This document shows positions 1 to 7,000 of a stretch of 64,000 nt of DNA, in pieces. Each line of letters starts with the position of its first letter. The first letter of the stretch is position 1. The position numbers and the translations under genes are program-made. The stretch is from Allomuricauda sp. (GTDB lineage Bacteria > Bacteroidota > Bacteroidia > Flavobacteriales > Flavobacteriaceae): NCBI RefSeq assembly GCF_028280385.1, contig NZ_JANQLX010000014.1, positions 1 to 64,000 on the forward strand, written 5' to 3'. The notes under the pieces were generated by a model. It worked only from the letters and a program-made list of their open reading frames with translations, was not told where the DNA came from and searched no databases.

Positions 1-75
1 GGGCTCTTAGCTCAGTTGGTTCAGAGCACCTGCCTTACAAGCAGGGGGTCACTGGTTCGAATCCAGTAGGGCCCA
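1..75 (+). tRNA. tRNA-Val (anticodon TAC)
   Basis: The full cloverleaf is visible. Acceptor GGGCTCT pairs with AGGGCCC, the D arm is normal, and the anticodon stem CCTGC/GCAGG encloses loop CTTACAA, giving anticodon TAC (Val, GUA). The T arm is CACTGG-TTCGAAT-CCAGT and the discriminator is A75. CCA is not encoded. Its 3' half is the attachment site of the prophage that follows, and integration leaves the tRNA intact here at the attL side. Confidence 0.97.
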
Positions 76-77
76 CA
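31..77 (+). repeat. attL core: 47-bp direct repeat
   Basis: Bases 31-77 (anticodon stem to just past the discriminator of tRNA-Val) are identical to 37692-37738. The match stops at 30 (c versus a at 37691) and at 78 (c versus a at 37739). The tRNA location and the adjacent integrase make this the left attachment site. Confidence 0.95.
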
Positions 78-85
78 CCCACGAA

Positions 86-115
86 ACCCCAGTAAACACT
101 GGGGTTTTGTCTTTT
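86..115 (+). terminator. Rho-independent terminator after tRNA-Val
   Basis: Stem CCCCAGT (87-93) pairs with ACTGGGG (98-104) around loop aaac. It is followed by tttt and a second T-rich stretch. It would end the tRNA transcript before the integrase gene. Confidence 0.85.
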
Positions 116-184
116 AGGACCATACCTCACAGAGTCGTATTTTTTGGCCTATTTCGTTTAATTCCTATATTTAGCGAAACATTT

Positions 185-203
185 TGCGCGTGGAATGCGC
201 GTG
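185..203 (+). promoter_or_regulatory. Tandem TGCGCGTG repeats, candidate integrase arm sites
   Basis: TGCGCGTG occurs at 185-192 and again at 196-203, 11 bp apart and overlapping the proposed int start at 195. TGCGCGT recurs at 37624-37630, 62 bp inside attR. Copies at both ends, at short distance from the 47-bp core, suggest arm-type binding sites for integrase or its accessory factor. The overlap with the int start would also allow autoregulation. This is inferred from position and repetition only. Confidence 0.45.
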
Positions 204-1343
204 ACCATGAAGGCGACGATCAAACTTGATACCAGGGCAAAGGGGAGGACCGAAGAAGGCTTCCCAATCATCCTTTATCTGACCGATAAGGGCAAAAAAC
301 GTACCGTTCACCTTGGTTTCAGGAGCCGTGAAGCGAACTGGAACGCCACGACAGCTGCCCCCAGGACAAGCCATCCAAAGTACTATGAGCTCAATGATTA
401 CCTGCTGAAAGTCAAGTCAAAGATCGCGGAAATTATGGGAAACAGGATGTTGGATGGAAAGGTCAACATCAACAATTTCAAGGAAAACCTATTCCAGGAA
501 ACCAGCCCGATATTCTACAAGGCGGCAATTGGATTGCTCCCCCAGGATTATATTGGTACAAAGCTCAGTGCGCTGCGGAGCTTTGATTCATATTTTCCGG
601 ATATCACGTTCAATGAGATATCATCGGCCACAGTGGATCGGTATATCCGGAACCTAAGGGAAAAGGGGAACAGTCCCGGGGGTATCGATAGCTATGTCCG
701 GAGCCTGAAAGCGCTGTGGAACAAGCTCAGCAATAAGGAAAACCCCTTCAAGGGCCATCGGATACCTATACCTCCCAGGATCAAAAAGGTTTCCACACCA
801 GAGGACATCCGAAAACTGGCCAGCGCCCAACTGAGCGACAAAGGACTAATCAGCAGCTATTCCAAATTGAGGGACTATTGGCTGCTCATGTTCTATTTTG
901 GCGGGATAGACCCAGAGGTCCTGGCAAGGCTCCGGTACGACAGGAACATCCAGAACGGGCGTTTGGTGTTCAACCGGGGGAAGGGTGGTTCCAATATGCC
1001 CTGTAACAACATCATCGCGCCACAGGCCCTGGAGATATTGGGAAAGTATGACTGCCGGCCGTACCTAGTACCGATTTATAGGAGCACAAGCCCTAAGAGC
1101 TTCATCCGGAACTTCCGCCGTGGATTGATAAGGATAAGTGATATGTTGGAGCTCGGTGTGGTGATGCACCCCAAGAGTGCCAGGTACAGTTTCATAGACC
1201 GAGCACAGCAAGAATTGATCGACGAGCGGATAACCGCTCAGATAGTCGGGCATAAACGGAGGACCACTACGAGCCTATATACCAATGATTTTCCAATCGA
1301 GGTACAGGACAAGGCGCATTTAAAGATAATATCCTTAAGTTAG
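195..1343 (+). CDS. int: Tyrosine-type site-specific recombinase (phage integrase)
   Basis: The 382-aa protein has an N-terminal arm-binding region (about 1-90), an SAM-like core-binding domain (about 100-200) and a C-terminal catalytic domain. The motifs NRGKGG, SARYSF, VGHKRR and SLYTND give the Lys, Arg, His and nucleophile Tyr. The usual first catalytic Arg is not where expected: the stretch reads FGGIDPEVLARL. Loss of this Arg is known in some Bacteroidota integrases such as IntDOT. The second-box His is replaced by Tyr. The start may be ATG 195 or ATG 207. It sits next to attL and should catalyse integration into tRNA-Val. Confidence 0.93.
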   Translation: MRVTMKATIKLDTRAKGRTEEGFPIILYLTDKGKKRTVHLGFRSREANWNATTAAPRTSHPKYYELNDYLLKVKSKIAEIMGNRMLDGKVNINNFKENLFQETSPIFYKAAIGLLPQDYIGTKLSALRSFDSYFPDITFNEISSATVDRYIRNLREKGNSPGGIDSYVRSLKALWNKLSNKENPFKGHRIPIPPRIKKVSTPEDIRKLASAQLSDKGLISSYSKLRDYWLLMFYFGGIDPEVLARLRYDRNIQNGRLVFNRGKGGSNMPCNNIIAPQALEILGKYDCRPYLVPIYRSTSPKSFIRNFRRGLIRISDMLELGVVMHPKSARYSFIDRAQQELIDERITAQIVGHKRRTTTSLYTNDFPIEVQDKAHLKIISLS

Positions 1344-1368
1344 TTGTGCGAACTTTAATACAAATATC

Positions 1369-2223
1369 ATGTCCGATCCAGCCTCGCTCGGAAAAGCACT
1401 GGAAGGTGCAACGAAAATCGCCAACACCACTTGGTTCACTTCGATAATAGATAGGGTTTTTGGTTTCAAGATAAGCGAATGGGCCGCTGAGGGAGAGGTC
1501 AGAAAGCGAATTATCCTTGATGAATATGAAAAGGCGAAAAGCCAGGGGCTGCAGGGAATGCAATACATTGAGAACATGCGAAAGGCGGAAAACCTGATTA
1601 ACACAGCGGTAAAAACTTCGGAACATATAGATCCTGACCAGCCCAACGAGGTGAAGATGGACAATGACTTTTTTTGGAATACTGTGGAGCATGCAAAGTC
1701 CGTTTCAAGTGATGAAGTCCAAGAATTGATTGCCAAAATTCTTGCCAGTGAATATAATTCCCCTGGGACGTATTCGATGAGCACGCTCCAAATCATAAAG
1801 ATGTTGGGAAGGCGAGAATTGGAGCTGTTTGAGAACGTGGGTTCCCTGATTCTCAATTCTGAATTGATACCGAACATAGTTTTCCAGGGAAGTGTGGACA
1901 TGGGAAAAATCTTAGCCCCTTTGGATATTGATTTCAATAGTTTACAAGAACTACAGCACCTTGGTCTTTTCTTGCCCAATAGTATGAGACGAAATGTCCA
2001 AAATCCTGACAAAAAGGTATTGGGATTTGAATACTTTGATAAAGTCCTGTCGTACGAGTGCGTCCATAAAACAGACTTTATGCTGACCATCCCCGGATTT
2101 TATGGACTTTCCAAAACAGGGAAGGAATTGCTGCAACATCTAAATGTGACAAAGAACGATGACTACTATGAGTGGCTCAAAGCAAATTTTAAAATAGATA
2201 ACTATAAGTGCGTAGCGGAGTAA
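1369..2223 (+). CDS. DUF2806-like accessory protein
   Basis: This is a 284-aa soluble protein with a charged helical N-terminal half (about 40-100). From about residue 100 comes a segment resembling DUF2806/TIGR03899 proteins: an FFWNTVEHAKSVSSDEVQ stretch, then ILASEYNSPGTYS and a Leu-rich continuation. The C-terminus (about 220-284) looks like a small helical domain. The function of the family is not established, though relatives occur among phage accessory genes. It follows int by 25 bp, a typical place for a lysogenic-conversion or superinfection gene. The family call rests on motif resemblance and is moderate. Confidence 0.55.
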   Translation: MSDPASLGKALEGATKIANTTWFTSIIDRVFGFKISEWAAEGEVRKRIILDEYEKAKSQGLQGMQYIENMRKAENLINTAVKTSEHIDPDQPNEVKMDNDFFWNTVEHAKSVSSDEVQELIAKILASEYNSPGTYSMSTLQIIKMLGRRELELFENVGSLILNSELIPNIVFQGSVDMGKILAPLDIDFNSLQELQHLGLFLPNSMRRNVQNPDKKVLGFEYFDKVLSYECVHKTDFMLTIPGFYGLSKTGKELLQHLNVTKNDDYYEWLKANFKIDNYKCVAE

Positions 2224-2240
2224 TGGTTTTCAAACCAAGA

Positions 2241-2972
2241 TTAATTTAATTTCTTGTCGTTCGCATCTTTGTATTTGTAATACTGATATTCATCTGAACC
2301 TTTGTACCATCTATAACGTACTTCGGTGAACCTAAGTGATTTGATTTGGTCTTCTAAACTTTCCTGAAAATCCTTAATGTTGGCATTATTGGCGAAAGCC
2401 CCGCCAGTAAGGTTTATTGTTTTATTTCCGGTATTACCTGTCCTGACATCAATATTATGCTCCCACATTTTATTGTCAAGTAACTCACCATATTTCTTTC
2501 TGAGTTTTGGAAATCTTGAAGTCTGGGTTTTAATCAGTTTTGATTGTAGTTTATTGGCCAATTCCGAAGCTTCTTGATTGCCCTCCAATAATTCCAGAGT
2601 CTCCAAAGTTGTTCCAAAGTTCTGATATAATTGTGCTTCAATCAATATGGATTCAATATCATCTGGAATGGCTTTTGATTCAAGCTCATTCAAATGCTCA
2701 AAAGTATTACTGGCCGCAGAGATGTACTTCGTGGTGGTCTTTTCAAGGGCAATCCTGTCGGCATTAATTTCCAAACTATCAATTATCCTTAGCCAGACTA
2801 ATGCGCTATCTTTTTGTGGGTGGTTTTCATCAATCAATTTGGTTAGCTGATCTTTTGCTATATTGTAGTTGCCTCGGACCACGTTGAATTTTGCTCGTTC
2901 GTATTCGTCAAGATTGAGGTTACAGGATTGATGGGCCCCAACTAAAACTAATATTAAAAGAGCTTTTTTCAT
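2241..2972 (-). CDS. Prophage-encoded lipoprotein, helical repeat type
   Basis: The 243-aa protein starts with a short signal peptide (MKKALLILVLVG) followed by a lipobox-like segment with Cys at about residue 17, so it should be a lipoprotein. Residues 25-165 are rich in amphipathic helices and look TPR-like. A C-terminal part contains an NLTGGAF-type stretch and ends in a Tyr/Lys-rich tail. It is transcribed against its neighbours, between int and the repressor, as expected of a gene expressed from the lysogen. No family is recognised. A role at the cell surface, for example in superinfection exclusion, is only an inference. Confidence 0.75.
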   Translation of the reverse strand: MKKALLILVLVGAHQSCNLNLDEYERAKFNVVRGNYNIAKDQLTKLIDENHPQKDSALVWLRIIDSLEINADRIALEKTTTKYISAASNTFEHLNELESKAIPDDIESILIEAQLYQNFGTTLETLELLEGNQEASELANKLQSKLIKTQTSRFPKLRKKYGELLDNKMWEHNIDVRTGNTGNKTINLTGGAFANNANIKDFQESLEDQIKSLRFTEVRYRWYKGSDEYQYYKYKDANDKKLN

Positions 2973-3110
2973 AATTGGCTGTTTATCACAAATTTATAAA
3001 TGTAATTTGAGATTGCATTGTAGATTTCCCCCAGTTTTTTTAAGGATTTCGTACAATTGAGTTTTGGTCAAAACATCTTATATTGTACCTCCTAACAGTT
3101 AATAAAGTTC

Positions 3111-3139
3111 TTGATAAATTTACCCCCAAAATTTATCAA
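3111..3139. promoter_or_regulatory. Perfect 11-bp inverted repeat
   Basis: TTGATAAATTT (3111-3121) and AAATTTATCAA (3129-3139) form a perfect inverted repeat with a 7-bp spacer (acccccа-type, C-rich). It lies 54 bp upstream of the small lipoprotein gene and is not followed by a T run. A protein-binding operator is more likely than a terminator. Confidence 0.5.
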
Positions 3140-3192
3140 CTGTCTGATTTTAAGGTAGATTGATGTAGTATTAATCTTTAAACTTTAAAATC

Positions 3193-3336
3193 ATGAAAAA
3201 AATTTTGTTGGTATTAGCTGTAGCATTATTTACAAGTTCAATCTTAGTTGTGTCGTGCACAGCAGAATCAGTAGAGGACATTGAAACGCAATCGCCAGAC
3301 AAGGACAAAAGTAATTGCACGGGCTGTAATCAGTAG
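3193..3336 (+). CDS. Very small lipoprotein (47 aa)
   Basis: Starting at ATG 3193, the 47-aa product has MKK, a hydrophobic segment (about 4-19) and the lipobox VVSC with Cys at about 22. The mature part is only about 26 residues, acidic, and ends CTGCNQ with two further cysteines. Small flavobacterial lipoproteins with an SCTAES-like mature start are common, but their function is unknown. It overlaps the start of the next membrane-protein gene, suggesting a shared transcript expressed in the lysogen. Confidence 0.7.
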   Translation: MKKILLVLAVALFTSSILVVSCTAESVEDIETQSPDKDKSNCTGCNQ

Positions 3337-3943
3337 CTTATTGATCTTTACCGGGGTAGTCGGTAGGGTTGTATATATTGGCTACATGGGGGACAACGAC
3401 CTGGAGGGAAATTTTATGGGCTTCAGGTGGTTGTCCATTTTTTTATACAATTTTGGGGTTGAAGTTTCATTGGCCTCATTTGGGGCGCTAATGTGGATCT
3501 CAACTAATTTCCATATGGCCGGATCAAAATCAAAAAAGTTGTTTCGGTTTGTGGCCGTTATGATGATGGCCCTTGCATTCTTTTTCATGGGATGGATCTT
3601 TACGGACAAGCCTTACTGGTCCAATTCTGTTGAAATCCTTTTCGCATTCCTGATAAGTATTCCCGCCACCACCCTTTTTGTTATGCTGGTCATGTTCCTT
3701 TCAAGGGAAATTACCAATGTGAGGGAACTTAAAGCTAGGGTCATCGACTTTTTTATTGAGATAAGAAATGTACACTTCCGTGCACTTCTTAAAAATGCCC
3801 ACAAGCTTGATTTCCTTGATGATTACAATATTGAAAGTGAGGCTAGGAAAGAAATTAAGGAGCAGCTGAGAAAAGAAAGAAAGAATATAAACAAAACTTT
3901 GGACGACAGGCTCCATGAGGAAACTTATGAGATCGATTCTTAA
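3281..3943 (+). CDS. Multi-spanning membrane protein with cytoplasmic tail
   Basis: The frame is open from TTG 3281 (220 aa). About four hydrophobic segments (near 14-35, 50-72, 85-105, 115-140) are followed by a charged helical tail (about 145-220). The TTG start overlaps the preceding lipoprotein gene by 56 bp. In-frame alternatives are TTG 3341 and ATG 3386, the latter removing the first membrane segment. No family is recognised. Its place between int and repressor suggests an accessory gene expressed in the lysogen. Confidence 0.65.
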   Translation: MKRNRQTRTKVIARAVISSLLIFTGVVGRVVYIGYMGDNDLEGNFMGFRWLSIFLYNFGVEVSLASFGALMWISTNFHMAGSKSKKLFRFVAVMMMALAFFFMGWIFTDKPYWSNSVEILFAFLISIPATTLFVMLVMFLSREITNVRELKARVIDFFIEIRNVHFRALLKNAHKLDFLDDYNIESEARKEIKEQLRKERKNINKTLDDRLHEETYEIDS

Positions 3944-4199
3944 GAACATATGGAGTTCACTTTCAAAGTTGTCAGGGAAACGACATTATAAGCGTTTCAT
4001 CAAGGATACCTCTGTTGATAACTGGGAACTTTCTATGCAAGAGGCGAAGCTGGAACTTGAAGCTGAACTTGTTGAATTGGAGCAAAAAAAAGAAAAGATT
4101 CAAAGGATCCGCCGAAAAATGGTGATGGGAATTCCACTGACGGATGAGGACTTAAAATTTCTTGGACTGGTCAGTTTTAAAAAGGAGAATCCCTCCTAA
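3915..4199 (+). CDS. Small coiled-coil protein
   Basis: This 94-aa basic protein has a strong heptad-like helix (about 40-75, rich in E, L and K) and a C-terminal MGIPLTDEDLKFL segment. It overlaps the end of the membrane-protein gene by 29 bp, so the two are probably translated together. A second in-frame ATG lies at 3927. No family is recognised. Confidence 0.6.
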   Translation: MRKLMRSILKNIWSSLSKLSGKRHYKRFIKDTSVDNWELSMQEAKLELEAELVELEQKKEKIQRIRRKMVMGIPLTDEDLKFLGLVSFKKENPS

Positions 4200-4201
4200 C
4201 T

Positions 4202-4615
4202 TTAATCCTTATTTTTAAACAAATCCCTTGCTTCCTCAATCGATGCGTCTATTTCTGCATCCTCAACAATGAATTTCTTATATAACGGATAAAGGTCGTT
4301 TTGTTTCAAAATGGCATGGTGTCTTATCAACAATCTAAAAAGATCAGAAACAATTTTTGGGTCGTTGAAAGCTTCTTCATTCAAAACAATTGACCCAATT
4401 TCACTTCGCATAGGCTTTTTACCTGTCAACAACCATGTTTCTCTAACTTGAAAGTATTTTGAAAGCTTTTCAAGATTTTTCAAGTGAGGTTTGGTATCCT
4501 TGTTAAGTATCCTTGACAGGGTGGCTTCTGAAACAGTGGATTCCTTAGATAACTGATAAGGAGTAAGCCCTTTATCATCCATTAACTTCTTTAATCTTTC
4601 GCTGATTGTGTCCAC
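4202..4615 (-). CDS. XRE-family phage repressor (CI-like)
   Basis: The 137-aa protein has an N-terminal helix-turn-helix of the XRE/Cro-CI type (about 5-60: ERLKKLMDDKGLTPYQLSK, then VSEATLSRIL). The C-terminal region (about 75-137) is helical and does not look like a LexA-type peptidase, so induction by RecA-stimulated self-cleavage is not evident. The start is GTG 4615, since no ATG lies upstream in frame. It is transcribed away from the early operon, the classic arrangement of a lysogeny repressor. Confidence 0.85.
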   Translation of the reverse strand: MDTISERLKKLMDDKGLTPYQLSKESTVSEATLSRILNKDTKPHLKNLEKLSKYFQVRETWLLTGKKPMRSEIGSIVLNEEAFNDPKIVSDLFRLLIRHHAILKQNDLYPLYKKFIVEDAEIDASIEEARDLFKNKD

Positions 4616-4667
4616 CTAGAAATGTTAAAATTTCATTTTGCTTGCAATAATACTTTCAAAATACTTG

Positions 4668-4689
4668 CATTTCATATACATTTGAAATG
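4668..4689. promoter_or_regulatory. Candidate repressor operator and early promoter element
   Basis: In the divergent gap between repressor and early operon, CATTTCA (4668-4674) and TGAAATG (4683-4689) form a perfect 7-bp inverted repeat with an 8-bp spacer. Inside it, TACATTTG (4677-4684) matches the Bacteroidota -7 element TAnnTTTG in the early direction. A matching -33 TTG at normal spacing was not found. Occupation by the repressor would mask the -7 element. Confidence 0.5.
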
Positions 4690-4727
4690 GATATGGGACA
4701 AAACTATTGTCCGAGGCGGGTAAATAT

Positions 4728-4985
4728 ATGAAAAAAGAGATAACAATTAGGCCTGAAAACAACGATATATCGCTGTTGGCAACGGCGTTGAAGCACAAGA
4801 ACTCTTTTTTGATCCGTGGCTTTAAAACCCTTAGTGCCTTCAGTAGTATCATGAAGTTCCATATGCCAAAATATGCCTCGGAATCCGAACTAAAGAAGTT
4901 GGATGCATGGTGGAGAATGAGGCTTAAGGACCAACAGATAAACGCCGATACCGAATACGTACTTGAACAATTGAAACATGAATAG
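4728..4985 (+). CDS. First early-operon protein, unknown
   Basis: Starting at ATG 4728, an 85-aa basic protein (MKKEITIRPEN...) is predicted. An in-frame TTG at 4707 would add seven residues. It is the first gene right of the repressor, a position often held by Cro-like or excision-control proteins, but no helix-turn-helix can be recognised. It contains a Trp-rich stretch (DAWWRMRLKD). It overlaps the next small gene by 8 bp. Confidence 0.65.
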   Translation: MKKEITIRPENNDISLLATALKHKNSFLIRGFKTLSAFSSIMKFHMPKYASESELKKLDAWWRMRLKDQQINADTEYVLEQLKHE

Positions 4986-5139
4986 GCTCAACCACATCAT
5001 GCCCATCCTGGTACTTGGATACTCCATTTTCCTTGAGCTGAGGGGCGAGACTTACTATTCAGGTGGGGCACTGATCGCGGCCATACTGATGTGGATGATG
5101 GTATTCGCTGCACATATGAAAAACAACAAAAATCCATAG
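4978..5139 (+). CDS. Small two-helix membrane protein (53 aa)
   Basis: ATG 4978 overlaps the end of the preceding gene by 8 bp. The product has two hydrophobic segments (about 7-21 and 29-46) joined by a polar turn (ELRGETYYSG) and ends in a basic tail (KNNKNP). It fits a tightly packed early phage operon. The function is unknown. Confidence 0.55.
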   Translation: MNRLNHIMPILVLGYSIFLELRGETYYSGGALIAAILMWMMVFAAHMKNNKNP

Positions 5140-5141
5140 CC

Positions 5142-5396
5142 ATGGCAAAATTCAAGATAGGCGACCAGGTGTACTGTACCAGGGGAGATTGGCTCAACGG
5201 GAACGGTATAACGAACTTCCGGACACCGGAAAAGAACGAGGTGCTGACGGTGCGCGACATCCATGTGCACAAGGGGCAGTTACTGCTGAACTTCCTGAGG
5301 TACCACCCGCACGTGTACTACCCCGCAAAGTACTTCAAGCCGAAGTACTACCCGTTCGCACAGAGGTTGTTGGATTCAATGGCACCGAGGTTCTGA
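5142..5396 (+). CDS. Small early phage protein with beta-barrel look
   Basis: The start is placed at ATG 5142, two bases after the previous stop. The 84-aa product begins MAKFKIGDQVYCTRGDW, a pattern common in small SH3-like barrels (KIGDxV). The C-terminal half is rich in Tyr, Lys and Pro. No named family is recognised. It abuts the next gene with no gap. Confidence 0.6.
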   Translation: MAKFKIGDQVYCTRGDWLNGNGITNFRTPEKNEVLTVRDIHVHKGQLLLNFLRYHPHVYYPAKYFKPKYYPFAQRLLDSMAPRF

Positions 5397-5597
5397 ATGA
5401 GGATAACGCCCAACATAGTGCGCAATGCCGGGATATGGCTCGACACCAAACAGGTGGCCCGTCTCTGCAACCGCACGGTGCGTTGGGTACAGTTGAACCG
5501 CGGTAGGTTCACATACAGGAGAAAGAACGTCCGCGTGATGGAGATCGAGCTCACCAGTGCGCTCAAGGTCAGCGCGGAGATAAACGATGATGGTTAG
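5397..5597 (+). CDS. Small helix-turn-helix protein, excisionase-like
   Basis: The 66-aa basic protein contains GIWLDTKQVARLCNRTVRWV followed by a wing-like stretch (RFTYRRKNVRVMEI). This resembles MerR/Xis or Mu-type winged helix-turn-helix domains. Its position early in the lytic operon fits an excisionase or regulator. It is followed at once by a strong terminator-like hairpin. Confidence 0.6.
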   Translation: MRITPNIVRNAGIWLDTKQVARLCNRTVRWVQLNRGRFTYRRKNVRVMEIELTSALKVSAEINDDG

Positions 5598-5610
5598 TTT
5601 AGGTTTGGTT

Positions 5611-5650
5611 GGGGCGGCCGCCCATGGTAGAAGTGGCCGCCCCTTTTTTT
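5611..5650 (+). terminator. Strong intrinsic terminator inside the early operon
   Basis: GGGGCGGCC (5611-5619) and GGCCGCCCC (5635-5643) form a perfect 9-bp GC-rich stem, followed by seven T (5644-5650). All genes on both sides run rightward, so this could separate immediate-early from delayed-early expression and require antitermination or a new promoter downstream. Confidence 0.85.
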
Positions 5651-5659
5651 GTACCGCTT

Positions 5660-5827
5660 ATGGAGGATATCATACATAACTGCAAACTGGGAACGGTCCG
5701 CGATGCGCAGGGGAGGGCATTGGAGGTCGATGGGGGACAATTCTATTGTGTCGACCGGCCGTGCAGTCCCACTGCCATCCTGGGCCATCCCTTTGAGCGG
5801 TGCACGATATGCAAGAGGACGGTGTAG
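5660..5827 (+). CDS. Small cysteine-rich protein, possible zinc binder
   Basis: The start is chosen at ATG 5660, after the terminator; an ATG at 5624 would lie inside the hairpin. The 55-aa product has Cys pairs near the middle (FYCVDRPCS) and the end (ERCTICKRTV), a spacing that could hold zinc. No family is recognised. It overlaps the following gene. Confidence 0.5.
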   Translation: MEDIIHNCKLGTVRDAQGRALEVDGGQFYCVDRPCSPTAILGHPFERCTICKRTV

Positions 5828-6012
5828 ACGGGTACCATATCGTGCCATCGATGCATGACAGGGACACATACTTTTTGTTCTGTCCCGGGGAACTGGAGAA
5901 AAAATTCGGGCTGACACAGAGCGGCCAGATAACGGAACATGTGGACAACCCACTTTGGAAAACGGAAAGGATGGCGATAAGGCGCAATTTTGGGATAAAG
6001 GACCAAAACTGA
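5809..6012 (+). CDS. Small early phage protein, unknown
   Basis: Starting at ATG 5809 (67 aa), it overlaps the previous gene by 19 bp. It contains a hydrophobic stretch DTYFLFCPGELEKKFG and a basic C-terminus. No domain is recognised. The tight overlaps support it as real. Confidence 0.5.
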   Translation: MQEDGVDGYHIVPSMHDRDTYFLFCPGELEKKFGLTQSGQITEHVDNPLWKTERMAIRRNFGIKDQN

Positions 6013-6020
6013 AAAAAATT

Positions 6021-6167
6021 ATGTCGGTACATATGGAGACAGATTTCGGGGAAGAATGGAAATCGGAGATGATGAGATGGCGAAAGGCCGATATCATCGA
6101 CGGGCTCGCGGAGATCGCCAAGGAGAACGTGGAACTGAAGAAACAACTAAAGACCGCACGAACTTGA
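6021..6167 (+). CDS. Small coiled-coil early protein (48 aa)
   Basis: From ATG 6021 the product is a short helical protein: METDFGEEWKSEMMRW, then a Leu/Lys heptad region (LAEIAKENVELKKQLK). Its stop TGA overlaps the proposed TTG start of the replication initiator (TTGA), suggesting coupled translation. The function is unknown. Confidence 0.5.
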   Translation: MSVHMETDFGEEWKSEMMRWRKADIIDGLAEIAKENVELKKQLKTART

Positions 6168-7000
6168 GATTTACAGTTACCATAAACCAGGGCCAGTGCA
6201 TAAAGTTCGGTGTCTCGGTGTCCGAGGCGGCGCTGATGGACCTTCTGAACCAGCTGAGCAGCTGGGCCGATGAAAAGCTCATCGGGGGACAGACCTACTA
6301 TTTTCTGAGCCGTACCAAGGTACTGGAGGAACTTCCATATTTCTTTAAAAAGAGCGATACGGTGTACAGGGTCTTCAAGTCCCTGGAGAAGAAAAAAATG
6401 GTGGAGTACCGCACTGAAAAACGGCGCGATTTTCTGAGATTGACACCCTATGGAAAGGGCTGGAACCGCTACGGGAAAAACTCGGAAATAAATCCGAGTT
6501 CCCACCAGGAAAACTCGGAAACAAATCCGGATCCGGAAATGAATCCGAGAAAACCCGGAAATAAATCCGAGTTTGCAAAAGGACCTAACCCACTGGAAAA
6601 CAGTGCTGTTAGCGATCAAAACTCGGAAATAAATCCGACATATAAATATTATAAATATACAAGGGATAACTCTCAGAGAGAGATGTTGGATCTGATACAC
6701 AAAGAAAATCCCTTTGCGCTCGAGTGCGTGCTCGACAATTCCCAGTTCCAGGAACGTCTCATAAAATACCTTTCCTCACGGGGCCACAACTTCGATTTCG
6801 AAAAGCACATCGGCCCGATCATCGTACTGTGGCTCTGCAAGGAATACACTGCCAGCGGACTGCAGTCCACCTCCGGAAACATCAGGACCAGGCTCACCTC
6901 CTACGTGGCCACCGTCCTAAGGAACGGTGGGACGGACGTTAGGGAGATAAAGGGCATACTGGAGCCAAAACCAAACTATTTGATCGACGATGAAGGATAA
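6164..7000 (+). CDS. Phage replication initiator, lambda O-like layout
   Basis: The start is placed at TTG 6164, overlapping the previous stop (278 aa). The N-terminal about 100 residues look like a winged helix (FLSRTKVLEELPYFFKK, then VYRVFKSLEKKKMVEYR). Residues about 105-165 form a polar low-complexity linker with repeated NSEINP/NSETNP units. The C-terminal part (about 165-278) is helical. The linker DNA contains iterons, and dnaB follows with an 11-bp overlap, which matches the O/ori/P-type architecture. It should bind the iterons and load DnaB. A separate helicase loader is not seen, so the C-terminal domain may do this. Confidence 0.75.
   Translation: MRFTVTINQGQCIKFGVSVSEAALMDLLNQLSSWADEKLIGGQTYYFLSRTKVLEELPYFFKKSDTVYRVFKSLEKKKMVEYRTEKRRDFLRLTPYGKGWNRYGKNSEINPSSHQENSETNPDPEMNPRKPGNKSEFAKGPNPLENSAVSDQNSEINPTYKYYKYTRDNSQREMLDLIHKENPFALECVLDNSQFQERLIKYLSSRGHNFDFEKHIGPIIVLWLCKEYTASGLQSTSGNIRTRLTSYVATVLRNGGTDVREIKGILEPKPNYLIDDEG
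6479..6660. repeat. Iterons and AT-rich element: candidate phage replication origin
   Basis: Five copies of a 22-bp unit lie at 6479-6500, 6512-6533, 6530-6551, 6552-6573 and 6620-6641. The core is CTCGGAAATAAATCCGAG, itself an inverted repeat (CTCGGA/TCCGAG). Copies 1, 4 and 5 are the closest to consensus. The AT-rich stretch 6640-6660 follows directly. Iterons inside the initiator gene followed by an AT-rich unwinding region is the layout of the lambda origin. Confidence 0.75.

Noticed and set aside
6479..6641. Repeated units as a possible CRISPR array
   Set aside because: The repeats lie within a coding frame, are themselves palindromic, partly overlap, and have no uniform spacers or cas genes. 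They fit iterons.
5594..6700. 368-aa minus-strand frame
   Set aside because: It runs against several overlapping early genes, is rich in Phe, Ser and Arg, and shows no domain. It is a shadow.
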